Assembly (NCBI GenBank): GCA_937132145.1
Contig: CAKZNY010000021.1
Span: 1 to 10,511, forward strand
Direction: 5' to 3'
DNA: 10,511 nucleotides
DNA from: an uncultured Paracoccaceae bacterium
GTDB lineage: Bacteria > Pseudomonadota > Alphaproteobacteria > Rhodobacterales > Rhodobacteraceae
The notes under the pieces were generated by a model. The model saw only the letters and a list, made by a program, of their open reading frames with translations, did not search any database and was not told the DNA's origin. Below, one piece after another: positions 1 to 6,218 of this stretch. The translations under genes and the position numbers were made by a program. How positions within the stretch are numbered: position 1 is the first letter of the stretch; every line of letters starts with the position of its first letter.

Positions 1-1412
1 TTTTCCTTGATGAAAGTTTTCACCAAATCGAAGAATGCCATGATGTGCTTACCACCACCACTGGCCAGCTTGCGACCCACGAGGTCCAGCGCCTGAACAC
101 CGTTTGCCCCCTCATAGATCATGGCGATACGGGCATCGCGCACGAATTGCGAGGCGCCGGTTTCCTCGATATAACCGTGACCACCATAAAGCTGTTGCGC
201 TTGCACGGTCATATCAAACCCTTTGTCGGTCAGGAAACCCTTGATGACAGGGGTCATAAGCGACAGCAGCCCTTCGGCGTCCGCATCACCCGCCTCGCTT
301 GCGTCCAGCAGGGTTGCGCCCCAAAGGATAAACGCCCGAGCGCCCTCGACAAAGGATTTTTGATCCATAAGAGAGCGGCGCACATCGGGGTGTACGATCA
401 GCGGATCAGCAGGGCCGTCAGGGTTTTTCGCGCCCGTCACATCGCGCCCTTGCAGGCGGTCGCGGGTGTAGATAACCGCATTTTGATACGCGACCGAGGC
501 TTGCCCCAGCCCTTGCAGGCCAACGCCCAGACGGGCGGCGTTCATCATGGTGAACATGGCGCGCAGGCCCTTGTGCTCTTCGCCAACGAGGTACGCTTCG
601 GCCGCATCGAAATTCATCACGCAGGTGGAATTGCCGTGGATGCCCATCTTTTCTTCCAGCATTCCGCAGGCGACACTGTTGCGCGCCCCAAGCGAGCCGT
701 CCTCGTTCACCAGAAACTTCGGCACGATGAACATCGAGATACCCTTAACGCCATCCGGCCCGCCCGGAATTCTCGCCAGAACCAGATGGATGATGTTTTC
801 CGCCATGTCGTGTTCGCCCGCCGAGATGAAAATCTTCTGGCCGGTGATTTTATAGGAACCATCGTCTGCCGGATCCGCCTTGGTGCGCATCAGGCCCAGA
901 TCGGTGCCGCAATGGGGTTCGGTCAGGTTCATGGTGCCGGTCCACTCGCATTTGACCATTTTGGGCAGGAATTTCGCCTTTAGCTCCTCTGTTGCGTGGG
1001 CGTGGATCGCCTCGTATGCGCCGTTGGTCAGGCCGGGGTACATGTTGAACGACAGGTTGGCCGAAACATGCATTTCATTGACCGCCATGCCCAGAACATA
1101 TGGCATGCCTTGGCCGCCGTATTCAGGATCAGCACTCAGGCCGGTCCAGCCACCTTCGCGGATGGTGTTGAATGCCTCTTTGAACCCCGTTGGCGTGCGA
1201 ACAACGCCGTTTTCCAGCGTGCAGCCTTCCTTGTCGCCAATGGCGTTCAGGGGCATCAGAACTTCGCTGGCGATCTTGCCTGCCTCGTCCAGAATGGCGC
1301 CTGTGAAGGCGCGATCCAGATCGTCGTAACCGGGGGTGGTGCTGTCCTGCACGTTCAAGACATCGTGCAACACGAAGTCTAGGTCTTTCAGGGGCGGGGT
1401 GTAGGTAGGCAT
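1..1412 (-). CDS. Acyl-CoA dehydrogenase, DmdC/FadE-like (3' end beyond window)
   Basis: This flavoenzyme should carry out FAD-dependent alpha,beta-dehydrogenation of an acyl-CoA, passing electrons to ETF. The ATG at 1412 opens 470 codons without a stop and reaches the left edge, so the C-terminus is missing. The N-terminus ([20 protein letters not shown]) matches the short N-terminal domain of the long, roughly 590-residue acyl-CoA dehydrogenases. The middle contains the FAD/substrate segments [19 protein letters not shown] and [12 protein letters not shown]. The C-terminal part has [18 protein letters not shown], where Glu434 is in the position of the catalytic base. This architecture is shared by 3-methylmercaptopropionyl-CoA dehydrogenase (DmdC) of the DMSP demethylation pathway and by related fatty acyl-CoA dehydrogenases; sequence alone does not decide between them. 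The Shine-Dalgarno sequence AAAGGAA lies across the stop codon of the upstream MerR gene, 12 bases away, so the two are almost certainly co-transcribed. The family is secure; the substrate is not. Confidence 0.9.
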   Translation of the reverse strand, partial: MPTYTPPLKDLDFVLHDVLNVQDSTTPGYDDLDRAFTGAILDEAGKIASEVLMPLNAIGDKEGCTLENGVVRTPTGFKEAFNTIREGGWTGLSADPEYGGQGMPYVLGMAVNEMHVSANLSFNMYPGLTNGAYEAIHAHATEELKAKFLPKMVKCEWTGTMNLTEPHCGTDLGLMRTKADPADDGSYKITGQKIFISAGEHDMAENIIHLVLARIPGGPDGVKGISMFIVPKFLVNEDGSLGARNSVACGMLEEKMGIHGNSTCVMNFDAAEAYLVGEEHKGLRAMFTMMNAARLGVGLQGLGQASVAYQNAVIYTRDRLQGRDVTGAKNPDGPADPLIVHPDVRRSLMDQKSFVEGARAFILWGATLLDASEAGDADAEGLLSLMTPVIKGFLTDKGFDMTVQAQQLYGGHGYIEETGASQFVRDARIAMIYEGANGVQALDLVGRKLASGGGKHIMAFFDLVKTFIKE

Positions 1413-1424
1413 TTCGAAATTCCT

Positions 1425-1823
1425 TTATTCGGCAGCGAGCTTGATGCCACGGTCCGCGAGAACAGTCTCGCCCCATTGCAATTGCTCTTTAAGATCGGCG
1501 ATGGCTTCGGTCAGTTCTTCGCGTTGGGTTACCATGTCACCCAGGCGCTCGAGGCCAAGTTCATAGGTTTTGGTTAGCTGTGTGGTTTGCTGGTCCCCTA
1601 ACGAATACAGGTTCAGAAGTTGGCGAATTTCCTCAAGGCTGAACCCGAAACGCTTGCCTTGCAGGATCAGTTTAAGGCGGGCGCGGTCGCTTTTGGTGAA
1701 CAGGCGCTTCTGCCCTTCGCGGATCGGGAAGATCAGTTCTTTGGCCTCGTAAAACCGCAAAGTCCGTGGCGTTACGTTATATGACTCGCACATCTGGCCG
1801 ATAGTCATCAAAGAATCTGTCAT
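1425..1823 (-). CDS. MerR-family transcriptional regulator (LiuR-like), proximal to the dehydrogenase
   Basis: A 132-residue regulator. Residues 6-75 form a MerR winged-helix domain: MTIGQMCESYNVTPRTLRFYE is the HTH with the family-typical TLRFYE turn, and the second wing follows with GFSLEEIRQLLNLY. Residues about 80-125 are a coiled-coil dimerisation helix rich in Leu, Glu and Gln. There is no C-terminal cysteine cluster (the only Cys is residue 12, in the HTH), so it is not a metal or redox sensor of the MerR/CueR/SoxR kind. It resembles the group that senses acyl-CoA intermediates, such as LiuR of branched-chain amino acid degradation. The start is ATG 1823, with AGGGGG five bases upstream. 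It sits directly before the acyl-CoA dehydrogenase and directly after an operator-like array, so it probably regulates itself and the dehydrogenase. About half of the DNA-binding domain is identical to the neighbouring MerR at 1907-2287. Confidence 0.93.
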   Translation of the reverse strand: MTDSLMTIGQMCESYNVTPRTLRFYEAKELIFPIREGQKRLFTKSDRARLKLILQGKRFGFSLEEIRQLLNLYSLGDQQTTQLTKTYELGLERLGDMVTQREELTEAIADLKEQLQWGETVLADRGIKLAAE

Positions 1824-1836
1824 GTTTCCCCCTTGG

Positions 1837-1852
1837 TTGACGTTAACGTAAA
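1837..1852. promoter_or_regulatory. Putative MerR/LiuR-type operator A
   Basis: The 16 bases TTGACGTTAACGTAAA pair in seven of eight symmetric positions around the central TTAA. The site lies 13 bases upstream of the ATG of the proximal MerR gene. On the minus strand it reads TTTACGTTAACGTCAA. It closely resembles, from memory, the palindrome reported for LiuR-type MerR regulators of branched-chain amino acid and fatty acid catabolism. If transcription starts near 1854 from the weak promoter suggested under operator B, this site covers the start region, which would suit repression. The palindrome is seen; the identity of the binding protein is inferred. Confidence 0.65.
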
Positions 1853-1879
1853 GCGTAGGGGATTCAAATTCAAGTCACG

Positions 1880-1895
1880 TTGACGTCAAGGTAAA
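1880..1895. promoter_or_regulatory. Putative MerR/LiuR-type operator B
   Basis: On the minus strand this reads TTTACCTTGACGTCAA, differing from operator A at two of 16 positions and lying in the same orientation with centres 43 bases apart, about four helical turns. It contains the perfect palindrome TTGACGTCAA at 1880-1889. TTGACG (1884-1889 on the minus strand) could serve as a -35 box with TGAATC (1861-1866) as a weak -10 at a 17-base spacing. The proposed promoter is poor at -10, which is common for activator- or MerR-controlled promoters. Confidence 0.6.
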
Positions 1896-1906
1896 GTAAC
1901 GTTACG

Positions 1907-2287
1907 TCAGCCCAGTTTGTCGAGCGAGTCCTGTGTCATCTGGCGCAGGCGTTTCAGCTCGCAGGAAATCTCCGCAAGCTCTACCCGTCTTTCTTCGAGC
2001 TGGGCCAGCTGGTCGGTGGACATCTGTATCCAGCGCTCCATCTGGCTGCGGTTCTGGTCGCTTAGGTCGTACAGCTCCAGCCATTGCCGGATTTCTTCCA
2101 GCGGAAAGCCAAACCGGCGACCTTGGCGGATCAGCTTGACGCGGGCTTTCTCGGTAGCGCCATAGCGTCGGGTGCGGCCAATTTTGGCGGGGGCAATCAG
2201 TTCCAGATATTCATAATAACGCAGGGTGCGCGGCGTTACATCGAACAACGCGCACATCTCTTTCAGCGTTAGAGTTTTTTCTGACAT
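1907..2287 (-). CDS. MerR-family transcriptional regulator (LiuR-like), distal paralogue
   Basis: A 126-residue MerR-type regulator. The N-terminal winged-helix domain (residues about 6-75) contains LTLKEMCALFDVTPRTLRYYE and GFPLEEIRQWLELY, and a C-terminal coiled-coil of alternating Glu, Arg and Leu runs to residue about 120. No effector-binding cysteines are present apart from Cys12 in the HTH. It is a clear paralogue of the next gene on the same strand, with the same length class and the same RFGF.LEEIRQ wing, but the coiled-coil halves have diverged. The start is ATG 2287, with AAAGGGG about ten bases upstream. It lies 51 bases after the permease gene on the same strand and 83 bases before the second MerR, with the operator array in that downstream gap. 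It likely controls acyl-CoA catabolism genes; target and ligand are inferred only. Confidence 0.92.
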   Translation of the reverse strand: MSEKTLTLKEMCALFDVTPRTLRYYEYLELIAPAKIGRTRRYGATEKARVKLIRQGRRFGFPLEEIRQWLELYDLSDQNRSQMERWIQMSTDQLAQLEERRVELAEISCELKRLRQMTQDSLDKLG

Positions 2288-2338
2288 ATTGCGTCACCCC
2301 TTTTGTCTTATCTAGAGCAAGGGCGCGGGGATTTGCAA

Positions 2339-3484
2339 TCACAAGAATGCGTTTGGCGCAAAGAAATAAAACCCGTAGGCCAGTATTACGGCGGGAATTG
2401 TGCTGTAAGCCGTCGCCATCACAGCCGCTTTGGGATTGAGCGCGATGGCAGGGAACAACGCATCGCCATCATTAGAGATTGCATTGCCCATAAGTGCTGA
2501 GAACGGGATGATACCATTGATATAAAGCGTCGTGACCAGAACTTGCGGGCCACACCCCGGGATAAGGCCGATTATGACGCCCATCAGGGGCAGTAATGGC
2601 GCAACGGAGGAGAACAGGTCTTTCAGGTCCAGCCCCGCGAAAACCACAACATAGTCATAGGCCAGATACGCACCGATCACCCAGACAGAGATAAAGCTGG
2701 TTTCCTCGGCCACGCGCGTGAAGGGCGCGTCGTTTACATTCGACATCGCCTGAACAGGGGAGGTGGACCAGACCAGCAGGCCGATGGCCGTGCCGCTAAG
2801 CCCGACAACCATCATCCAAGGGCCGTAAACCGCCGCCAGATCGACTTGTGCCAGTTGCGAGATACCTATGATCAGACCGGGCAAAACTACGGCTATATAG
2901 ATATAGTCTTTGGGGCGGATACGTCCGATCAACGGGGCGAGTTCGCACGTTGCCGAGGTTACACCGTGGTAGTCGGTTTTGTTAAACACGTTCACCAGAT
3001 ATCCCGTGATCACCCCGACCGCCAAAGACGTTGGTAGCACCACCGCTGCCACATCCGGCCGCGTCGCGATCAAAAGGAACGCAGCGTCACCCATCGTCGC
3101 GGTCAAGGCGGCAACGACTGCGCCAAAGCTGACATTGCCAGATGAATATGCCGCCACAACCACAACCGCGCCACCGCATCCGGGTGTTGCGCCAAGAATA
3201 GCAGAAATCGGTATTTGCCAGCCTTTGGAGCTTTTCAAAGCCGAACCAATGCTAAACTTGAACACCCGCTCGGCTCCGTAAAAGAGCAATAAAGTTGTTG
3301 CCACAAAGGCGCTGACTTGCACGTAGGCGTCTGTCATCAAGCTTCGGGTCAGGGTGCCCAGCGGGCCAGGGAATGTTGCCAATAATAGCATGGCCAGCAC
3401 CACAGACAGGCGTTTTGTTTTGAACGGTCCAATTTTGGCGGGCCATATCGTGGATGTATTCGTGCTAGTAACCGTTGGGTGCAT
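2339..3484 (-). CDS. Putative 10-TM metal exporter (PF11449/ArsP_2-like permease)
   Basis: A 381-residue polytopic inner-membrane protein, hydrophobic almost throughout, with about ten predicted membrane segments. Two matching signatures mark the family often named 'putative manganese transporter' or 'arsenic efflux protein'. The first is ATPGCGG (residues 99-105), followed by MGDAAFLLIA with Asp133. The second is GLIPGCGPQ (307-314), followed by NDGDALFPAIA with Asp341. The PGCG-to-Asp distance is 32 residues in both halves, so the protein is built from an internal duplication. The true start is probably ATG 3484 (MHPTVTSTNT); the frame stays open another 160 codons upstream, but that part covers the divergent thioesterase gene and is non-hydrophobic. 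The ribosome binding site is weak (AAGAAAGA). A Fur/Mur-like inverted repeat lies about 20 bases upstream of the start. Substrate is unproven; manganese or another divalent metal is my leading guess, arsenic less so. Confidence 0.8.
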   Translation of the reverse strand: MHPTVTSTNTSTIWPAKIGPFKTKRLSVVLAMLLLATFPGPLGTLTRSLMTDAYVQVSAFVATTLLLFYGAERVFKFSIGSALKSSKGWQIPISAILGATPGCGGAVVVVAAYSSGNVSFGAVVAALTATMGDAAFLLIATRPDVAAVVLPTSLAVGVITGYLVNVFNKTDYHGVTSATCELAPLIGRIRPKDYIYIAVVLPGLIIGISQLAQVDLAAVYGPWMMVVGLSGTAIGLLVWSTSPVQAMSNVNDAPFTRVAEETSFISVWVIGAYLAYDYVVVFAGLDLKDLFSSVAPLLPLMGVIIGLIPGCGPQVLVTTLYINGIIPFSALMGNAISNDGDALFPAIALNPKAAVMATAYSTIPAVILAYGFYFFAPNAFL

Positions 3485-3503
3485 TGCGCGTCTTTCTTGC
3501 GAT

Positions 3504-3524
3504 TGCGAACTATTCTCATTTGCA
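3504..3524. promoter_or_regulatory. Possible Fur/Mur-type metal-responsive operator
   Basis: In the divergent 120-base region, TGCGAAC (3504-3510) and ATTTGCA (3518-3524) form an interrupted inverted repeat pairing at five of seven positions. Read on the minus strand, the core is AAATGAGAATAGTT, which resembles the GAGAAT-type half-sites of Fur-superfamily boxes; in alphaproteobacteria the Fur homologue often acts as the manganese regulator Mur. It sits 20 bases upstream of the exporter start and 80 bases upstream of the thioesterase start. The match is imperfect and was found by eye. Confidence 0.35.
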
Positions 3525-3604
3525 GTACAGGAATATGACTGGCAATAGCAAGCAAAATATGTCCAGAGTTCCCTAAACGAATTTTTAACGCTCCGAGGGA
3601 TACA

Positions 3605-4054
3605 ATGACCGAAATCACCGCCGCTGACCGCAAGAAAATGGCCGAGCAGTTCATTTCCGTGATCCCCCATTCCCGCGATCTGGGCATGGTGCTTGAAGAT
3701 TTGGGGGAAGGGATGGCCGAGATGTCGATCCAGTACGACCCGCGTTTTGTCGGCGACCCTGACACCGGCGTTTTGCATGGCGGGGTTATCACGGCACTGC
3801 TCGATACATGTTGTGGTGCTGCGGTTGCCAGTCACCCCTCCGTAAATGACGCGACAGCGACCATTGATTTGCGGATCGATTATATGCGGCCCGCAACCCC
3901 CGGACAGCGCATTCTGGCCAAGGCGGAGTGTTACCGCGTCACCAAATCCGTCGCTTTCGTACATGCCAAAGCTTACGATGAAAACGAGGATGACCCAGTG
4001 GCCACCGCCGCAGGGGCCTTCACCGTTGGACGCCCCAAAAAGGCGGGCGCATAA
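3605..4054 (+). CDS. PaaI-family hotdog acyl-CoA thioesterase (first of pair)
   Basis: A 149-residue single hotdog-fold protein, the usual size for the PaaI/4HBT group, which hydrolyses acyl- or aryl-CoA thioesters in the cytoplasm. The signature [17 protein letters not shown] contains His58-Gly59-Gly60 at the start of the long hotdog helix and Asp67, which occupies the position of the PaaI catalytic Asp. The beta-sheet segments [13 protein letters not shown] and [20 protein letters not shown] follow in the family order. The start is ATG 3605, with GAGGGA about five bases upstream. Its TAA stop shares a base with the start of the next thioesterase (TAATG), so translation is probably coupled. 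It is the first gene of a thioesterase-thioesterase-MATE operon. The physiological CoA ester is not readable from sequence. Confidence 0.9.
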   Translation: MTEITAADRKKMAEQFISVIPHSRDLGMVLEDLGEGMAEMSIQYDPRFVGDPDTGVLHGGVITALLDTCCGAAVASHPSVNDATATIDLRIDYMRPATPGQRILAKAECYRVTKSVAFVHAKAYDENEDDPVATAAGAFTVGRPKKAGA

Positions 4055-4563
4055 TGCCCCGCCCCAAGCCCGAACCCGTACAGGTTATCAAACAACGTCG
4101 CGATGCGGCTTTGAAAAAATTGGCAGGAAACGTGCCGTATATCCAGCACCTCGGCGTGCATTTTGATCGCCGTGGAGACGAGCTGACGGCAACCCTGCCA
4201 TTCTCCGAAAGTCTGATCGGAAATCCGTTTTTGCCTGCCATTCACGGCGGTGCAACCGGTGCTTTTCTGGAAATTACCGCGGTGATGGAACTGATGTGGT
4301 CCATTGTGTGGCAGCAAATGGAAAACGGCGGCCCTGCGGCCGAAGCCATTGAGCGCGGCGAATTTCCCGCCATGCCTAAAACCATTGATTTTACGGTGGA
4401 TTACCTGCGCACCGGCCTGCCGCGTGATGCATATGCGCGTGCGCGGGTGAACCGGTCTGGCCGCCGGTATGCCTCCGTGCATGTGGAGGCATGGCAAGAC
4501 AATAAAACCAAGATGTTCGCGCAGGCTACCTGCCATTTCCTGATGCCGGAACTGAACATCTAG
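4054..4563 (+). CDS. PaaI-family hotdog thioesterase (second of pair, Glu variant)
   Basis: A 169-residue hotdog protein, a diverged paralogue of the gene just upstream. The helix signature is PAIHGGATGAFLEITAVMEL: His64-Gly-Gly aligns with His58 of the first protein, and Glu73 takes the place of its Asp67, at the same +9 spacing from the His. Glu is the nucleophile or base in some other hotdog thioesterases, so activity is still plausible. Compared with its partner it carries an insertion of roughly 15-20 residues (around WQQMENGGPAAEAIERGEF) between the helix and the strand TIDFTVDYLRTG, and a longer basic N-terminus. The start ATG 4054 overlaps the upstream TAA by one base. Its TAG stop is immediately followed by the ATG of the MATE gene. 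Hotdog proteins act as dimers, so a heteromer with the upstream protein is possible but unproven. Confidence 0.88.
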   Translation: MPRPKPEPVQVIKQRRDAALKKLAGNVPYIQHLGVHFDRRGDELTATLPFSESLIGNPFLPAIHGGATGAFLEITAVMELMWSIVWQQMENGGPAAEAIERGEFPAMPKTIDFTVDYLRTGLPRDAYARARVNRSGRRYASVHVEAWQDNKTKMFAQATCHFLMPELNI

Positions 4564-5877
4564 ATGGATTCAACCGAGATCACCCACCGCCGCGTTCTGA
4601 ACGTGGCTATCCCGATTATGATTTCAAATGCGACGTATCCTATTCTGGGCGCGGTCGATACCGGCGTTGTCGGGCAGCTTGGCGATGCAATTCCGATTGG
4701 CGCGGTGGGCATCGGGGCGATTATATTGTCTGGCCTCTACTGGATTTTCGGGTTCCTGCGGATGGGAACATCCGGCCTTGTCGCACAAGCGCGCGGGGCA
4801 GGGGATGTCGCCGAGACGAAGGCGATTTTCATCCGTGGCATGATCATCGGCATTACCGCCGGCGTGGTGATTTTCGCACTGCAAATACCTATGTTCTGGG
4901 CCGCATTCCAGATCGCCCCCGCCAGCACCGAGGTCGAGGTTATGGCCCAACGCTATATGGAGATCCGCATCTGGGGTGCGCCCGCATCCATATCCCTTTA
5001 CGCCATAACCGGCTGGCTGATCGCGATGGAACGCACCCGCGCCGTGCTGCTGTTACAACTGTGGATCAACGGCGTGAACGTAGCACTGGACCTGTGGTTT
5101 GTGCTGGAGTTGGACATGGGCGTGGAGGGCGTCGCCATCGCTACCCTCATCGCGGAATGGACCGGTGTGGCCCTTGGTCTGTGGCTTTGCCGCGGCAATT
5201 TTAAGGGGGGCGAGTGGCGCAATTGGGCGCAGATATTTGATCGCGTAAAAGTCCGTCGCATGGCGAGTGTCAGCGGCGATATCATGATGCGCTCGATGCT
5301 GCTGCAAGCCAGCTTTATGACCTTCCTGTTTATCGGGGCGAAAATGGGGAATGTCACCCTAGCCGCCAACCAGATTTTACTGCAATTCGTCAGTATCACC
5401 GCCTATGCCCTAGACGGTTTCGCCTTTGCTGCCGAGGCCCTTGTTGGCGCGGCACTCGGCGCCAAAAACCGCAAAGCCCTGCGCCGCGCAGCCATCCTCT
5501 CAAGTCAATGGGGATTGGCCGGAGGTGTCTTGTTAATGGCTGTATTTATGTTGTCCGGCCCAACCATCATCAACATAATGACCACAGCGCCGGATGTTCG
5601 CATCGAGGCGAAAGCCTACCTGTTGTGGATGGTCATCTTTCCAATCGTCTGCTTGCCAGGCTGGATGTTTGACGGCATCTTCATTGGCGCCACCCGCACC
5701 CGCGACATGCGCGTCGCCATGCTGCAATCGACGGCTGTTTATGTCGTGGTATTATTTGCACTCGTACCGGTGATGGGCAACCACGGGCTATGGGTTTCGC
5801 TGATAATTTTCAATATCGTCAGGGCTTTAACGCTGTGGCGCTACTATCCCGCTTTGGAGGCACAGGCCGACGCCTAA
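4564..5877 (+). CDS. MATE-family efflux transporter, DinF subfamily
   Basis: A 437-residue inner-membrane protein with about twelve hydrophobic segments in two similar halves, the expected size and topology for MATE cation-coupled drug or metabolite exporters. The DinF-type signature VDTGVVGQLGD begins at residue 31, with Asp32 at the position of the conserved N-lobe cation-binding acid. GFLRMGTSGLVAQARGAGD (63-81) is the conserved loop after TM2. Asp176 in NVALDLWFV matches the second conserved acid. The C-terminal half repeats the pattern (FAFAAEALVGAALGAKNRKALRRA). The gene starts at the base after the upstream thioesterase stop and has no strong ribosome binding site of its own, so translation probably depends on reinitiation or coupling. 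The stop overlaps the convergent arsC-like stop by four bases. Substrate unknown; the operon suggests something related to the acids released by the thioesterases, which is speculation. Confidence 0.92.
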   Translation: MDSTEITHRRVLNVAIPIMISNATYPILGAVDTGVVGQLGDAIPIGAVGIGAIILSGLYWIFGFLRMGTSGLVAQARGAGDVAETKAIFIRGMIIGITAGVVIFALQIPMFWAAFQIAPASTEVEVMAQRYMEIRIWGAPASISLYAITGWLIAMERTRAVLLLQLWINGVNVALDLWFVLELDMGVEGVAIATLIAEWTGVALGLWLCRGNFKGGEWRNWAQIFDRVKVRRMASVSGDIMMRSMLLQASFMTFLFIGAKMGNVTLAANQILLQFVSITAYALDGFAFAAEALVGAALGAKNRKALRRAAILSSQWGLAGGVLLMAVFMLSGPTIINIMTTAPDVRIEAKAYLLWMVIFPIVCLPGWMFDGIFIGATRTRDMRVAMLQSTAVYVVVLFALVPVMGNHGLWVSLIIFNIVRALTLWRYYPALEAQADA

Positions 5878-6218
5878 AGGATACCGAGTACCGATTTCGG
5901 TGGCCGCCCGATCGCGGCCTTGCCATTGTAGAAAACCACAGGCCGCTCGATCAATACCGGATGGGTTGCCATGGCCGCGACACACTCGGCCTCACTGGCA
6001 TTCGCCAACCCGAGCTCCTTAAAAACGCTTTCACCTGTGCGGATAAGGTCGATCGCGGCGGTTCCTAATTGCCTTAATGTTTCGCGAATTTCGTCCGCTG
6101 AGGGGGCAACCTTCAGGTATTCCACGACCGCAGGCTGAAAGCCTGCCTCCTTCAGGATTTCAAGAGTTTCCCGTGATTTGGAGCAGCGTGGATTATGCCA
6201 GATTGTTGGTTGAGTCAT
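5874..6218 (-). CDS. arsC: ArsC/YffB-family reductase (arsenate reductase, glutaredoxin type)
   Basis: A 114-residue thioredoxin-fold protein of the ArsC/Spx/YffB family. [17 protein letters not shown] carries Cys12, and Arg60 (LIRTGES), Arg92 (LIERPVV) and Arg105 (IGRPP) match the active-site Cys12, Arg60, Arg94 and Arg107 of plasmid ArsC. Arsenate reduction with glutathione/glutaredoxin is therefore plausible. I chose ATG 6218: GAGGA lies about six bases upstream and the start overlaps the pyrD stop as ATGA. An ATG six bases further upstream (6224) has its Shine-Dalgarno sequence jammed against it. The gene is the last of a DUF952-pyrD-arsC operon, not of an arsenic operon; no arsR or arsB/acr3 gene is nearby. 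Its TAG stop overlaps the convergent MATE stop. A housekeeping redox role is an alternative. Confidence 0.85.
   Translation of the reverse strand: MTQPTIWHNPRCSKSRETLEILKEAGFQPAVVEYLKVAPSADEIRETLRQLGTAAIDLIRTGESVFKELGLANASEAECVAAMATHPVLIERPVVFYNGKAAIGRPPKSVLGIL

Noticed and set aside
45..983. A 312-codon plus-strand open frame at the left end
   Set aside because: It lies antisense to the acyl-CoA dehydrogenase, whose minus-strand translation has clear family motifs. The plus-strand product has no recognisable domain and a skewed His/Arg-rich composition.
2288..2338. Terminator between the permease and the distal MerR gene
   Set aside because: Only a four-base GCAA/TTGC pairing is present, with no T-run. 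Read-through or a weak promoter (TTGCAA, then TAGATA at 18 bases) remain equally possible, so I called neither.
3485..3964. A 160-codon upstream extension of the permease frame
   Set aside because: It covers the divergent thioesterase gene, is not hydrophobic and has no family similarity. The permease signature sequence begins after ATG 3484.
3973..4536. A 187-codon minus-strand frame across the two thioesterases
   Set aside because: It is a shadow of two well-supported hotdog genes and encodes no coherent domain.
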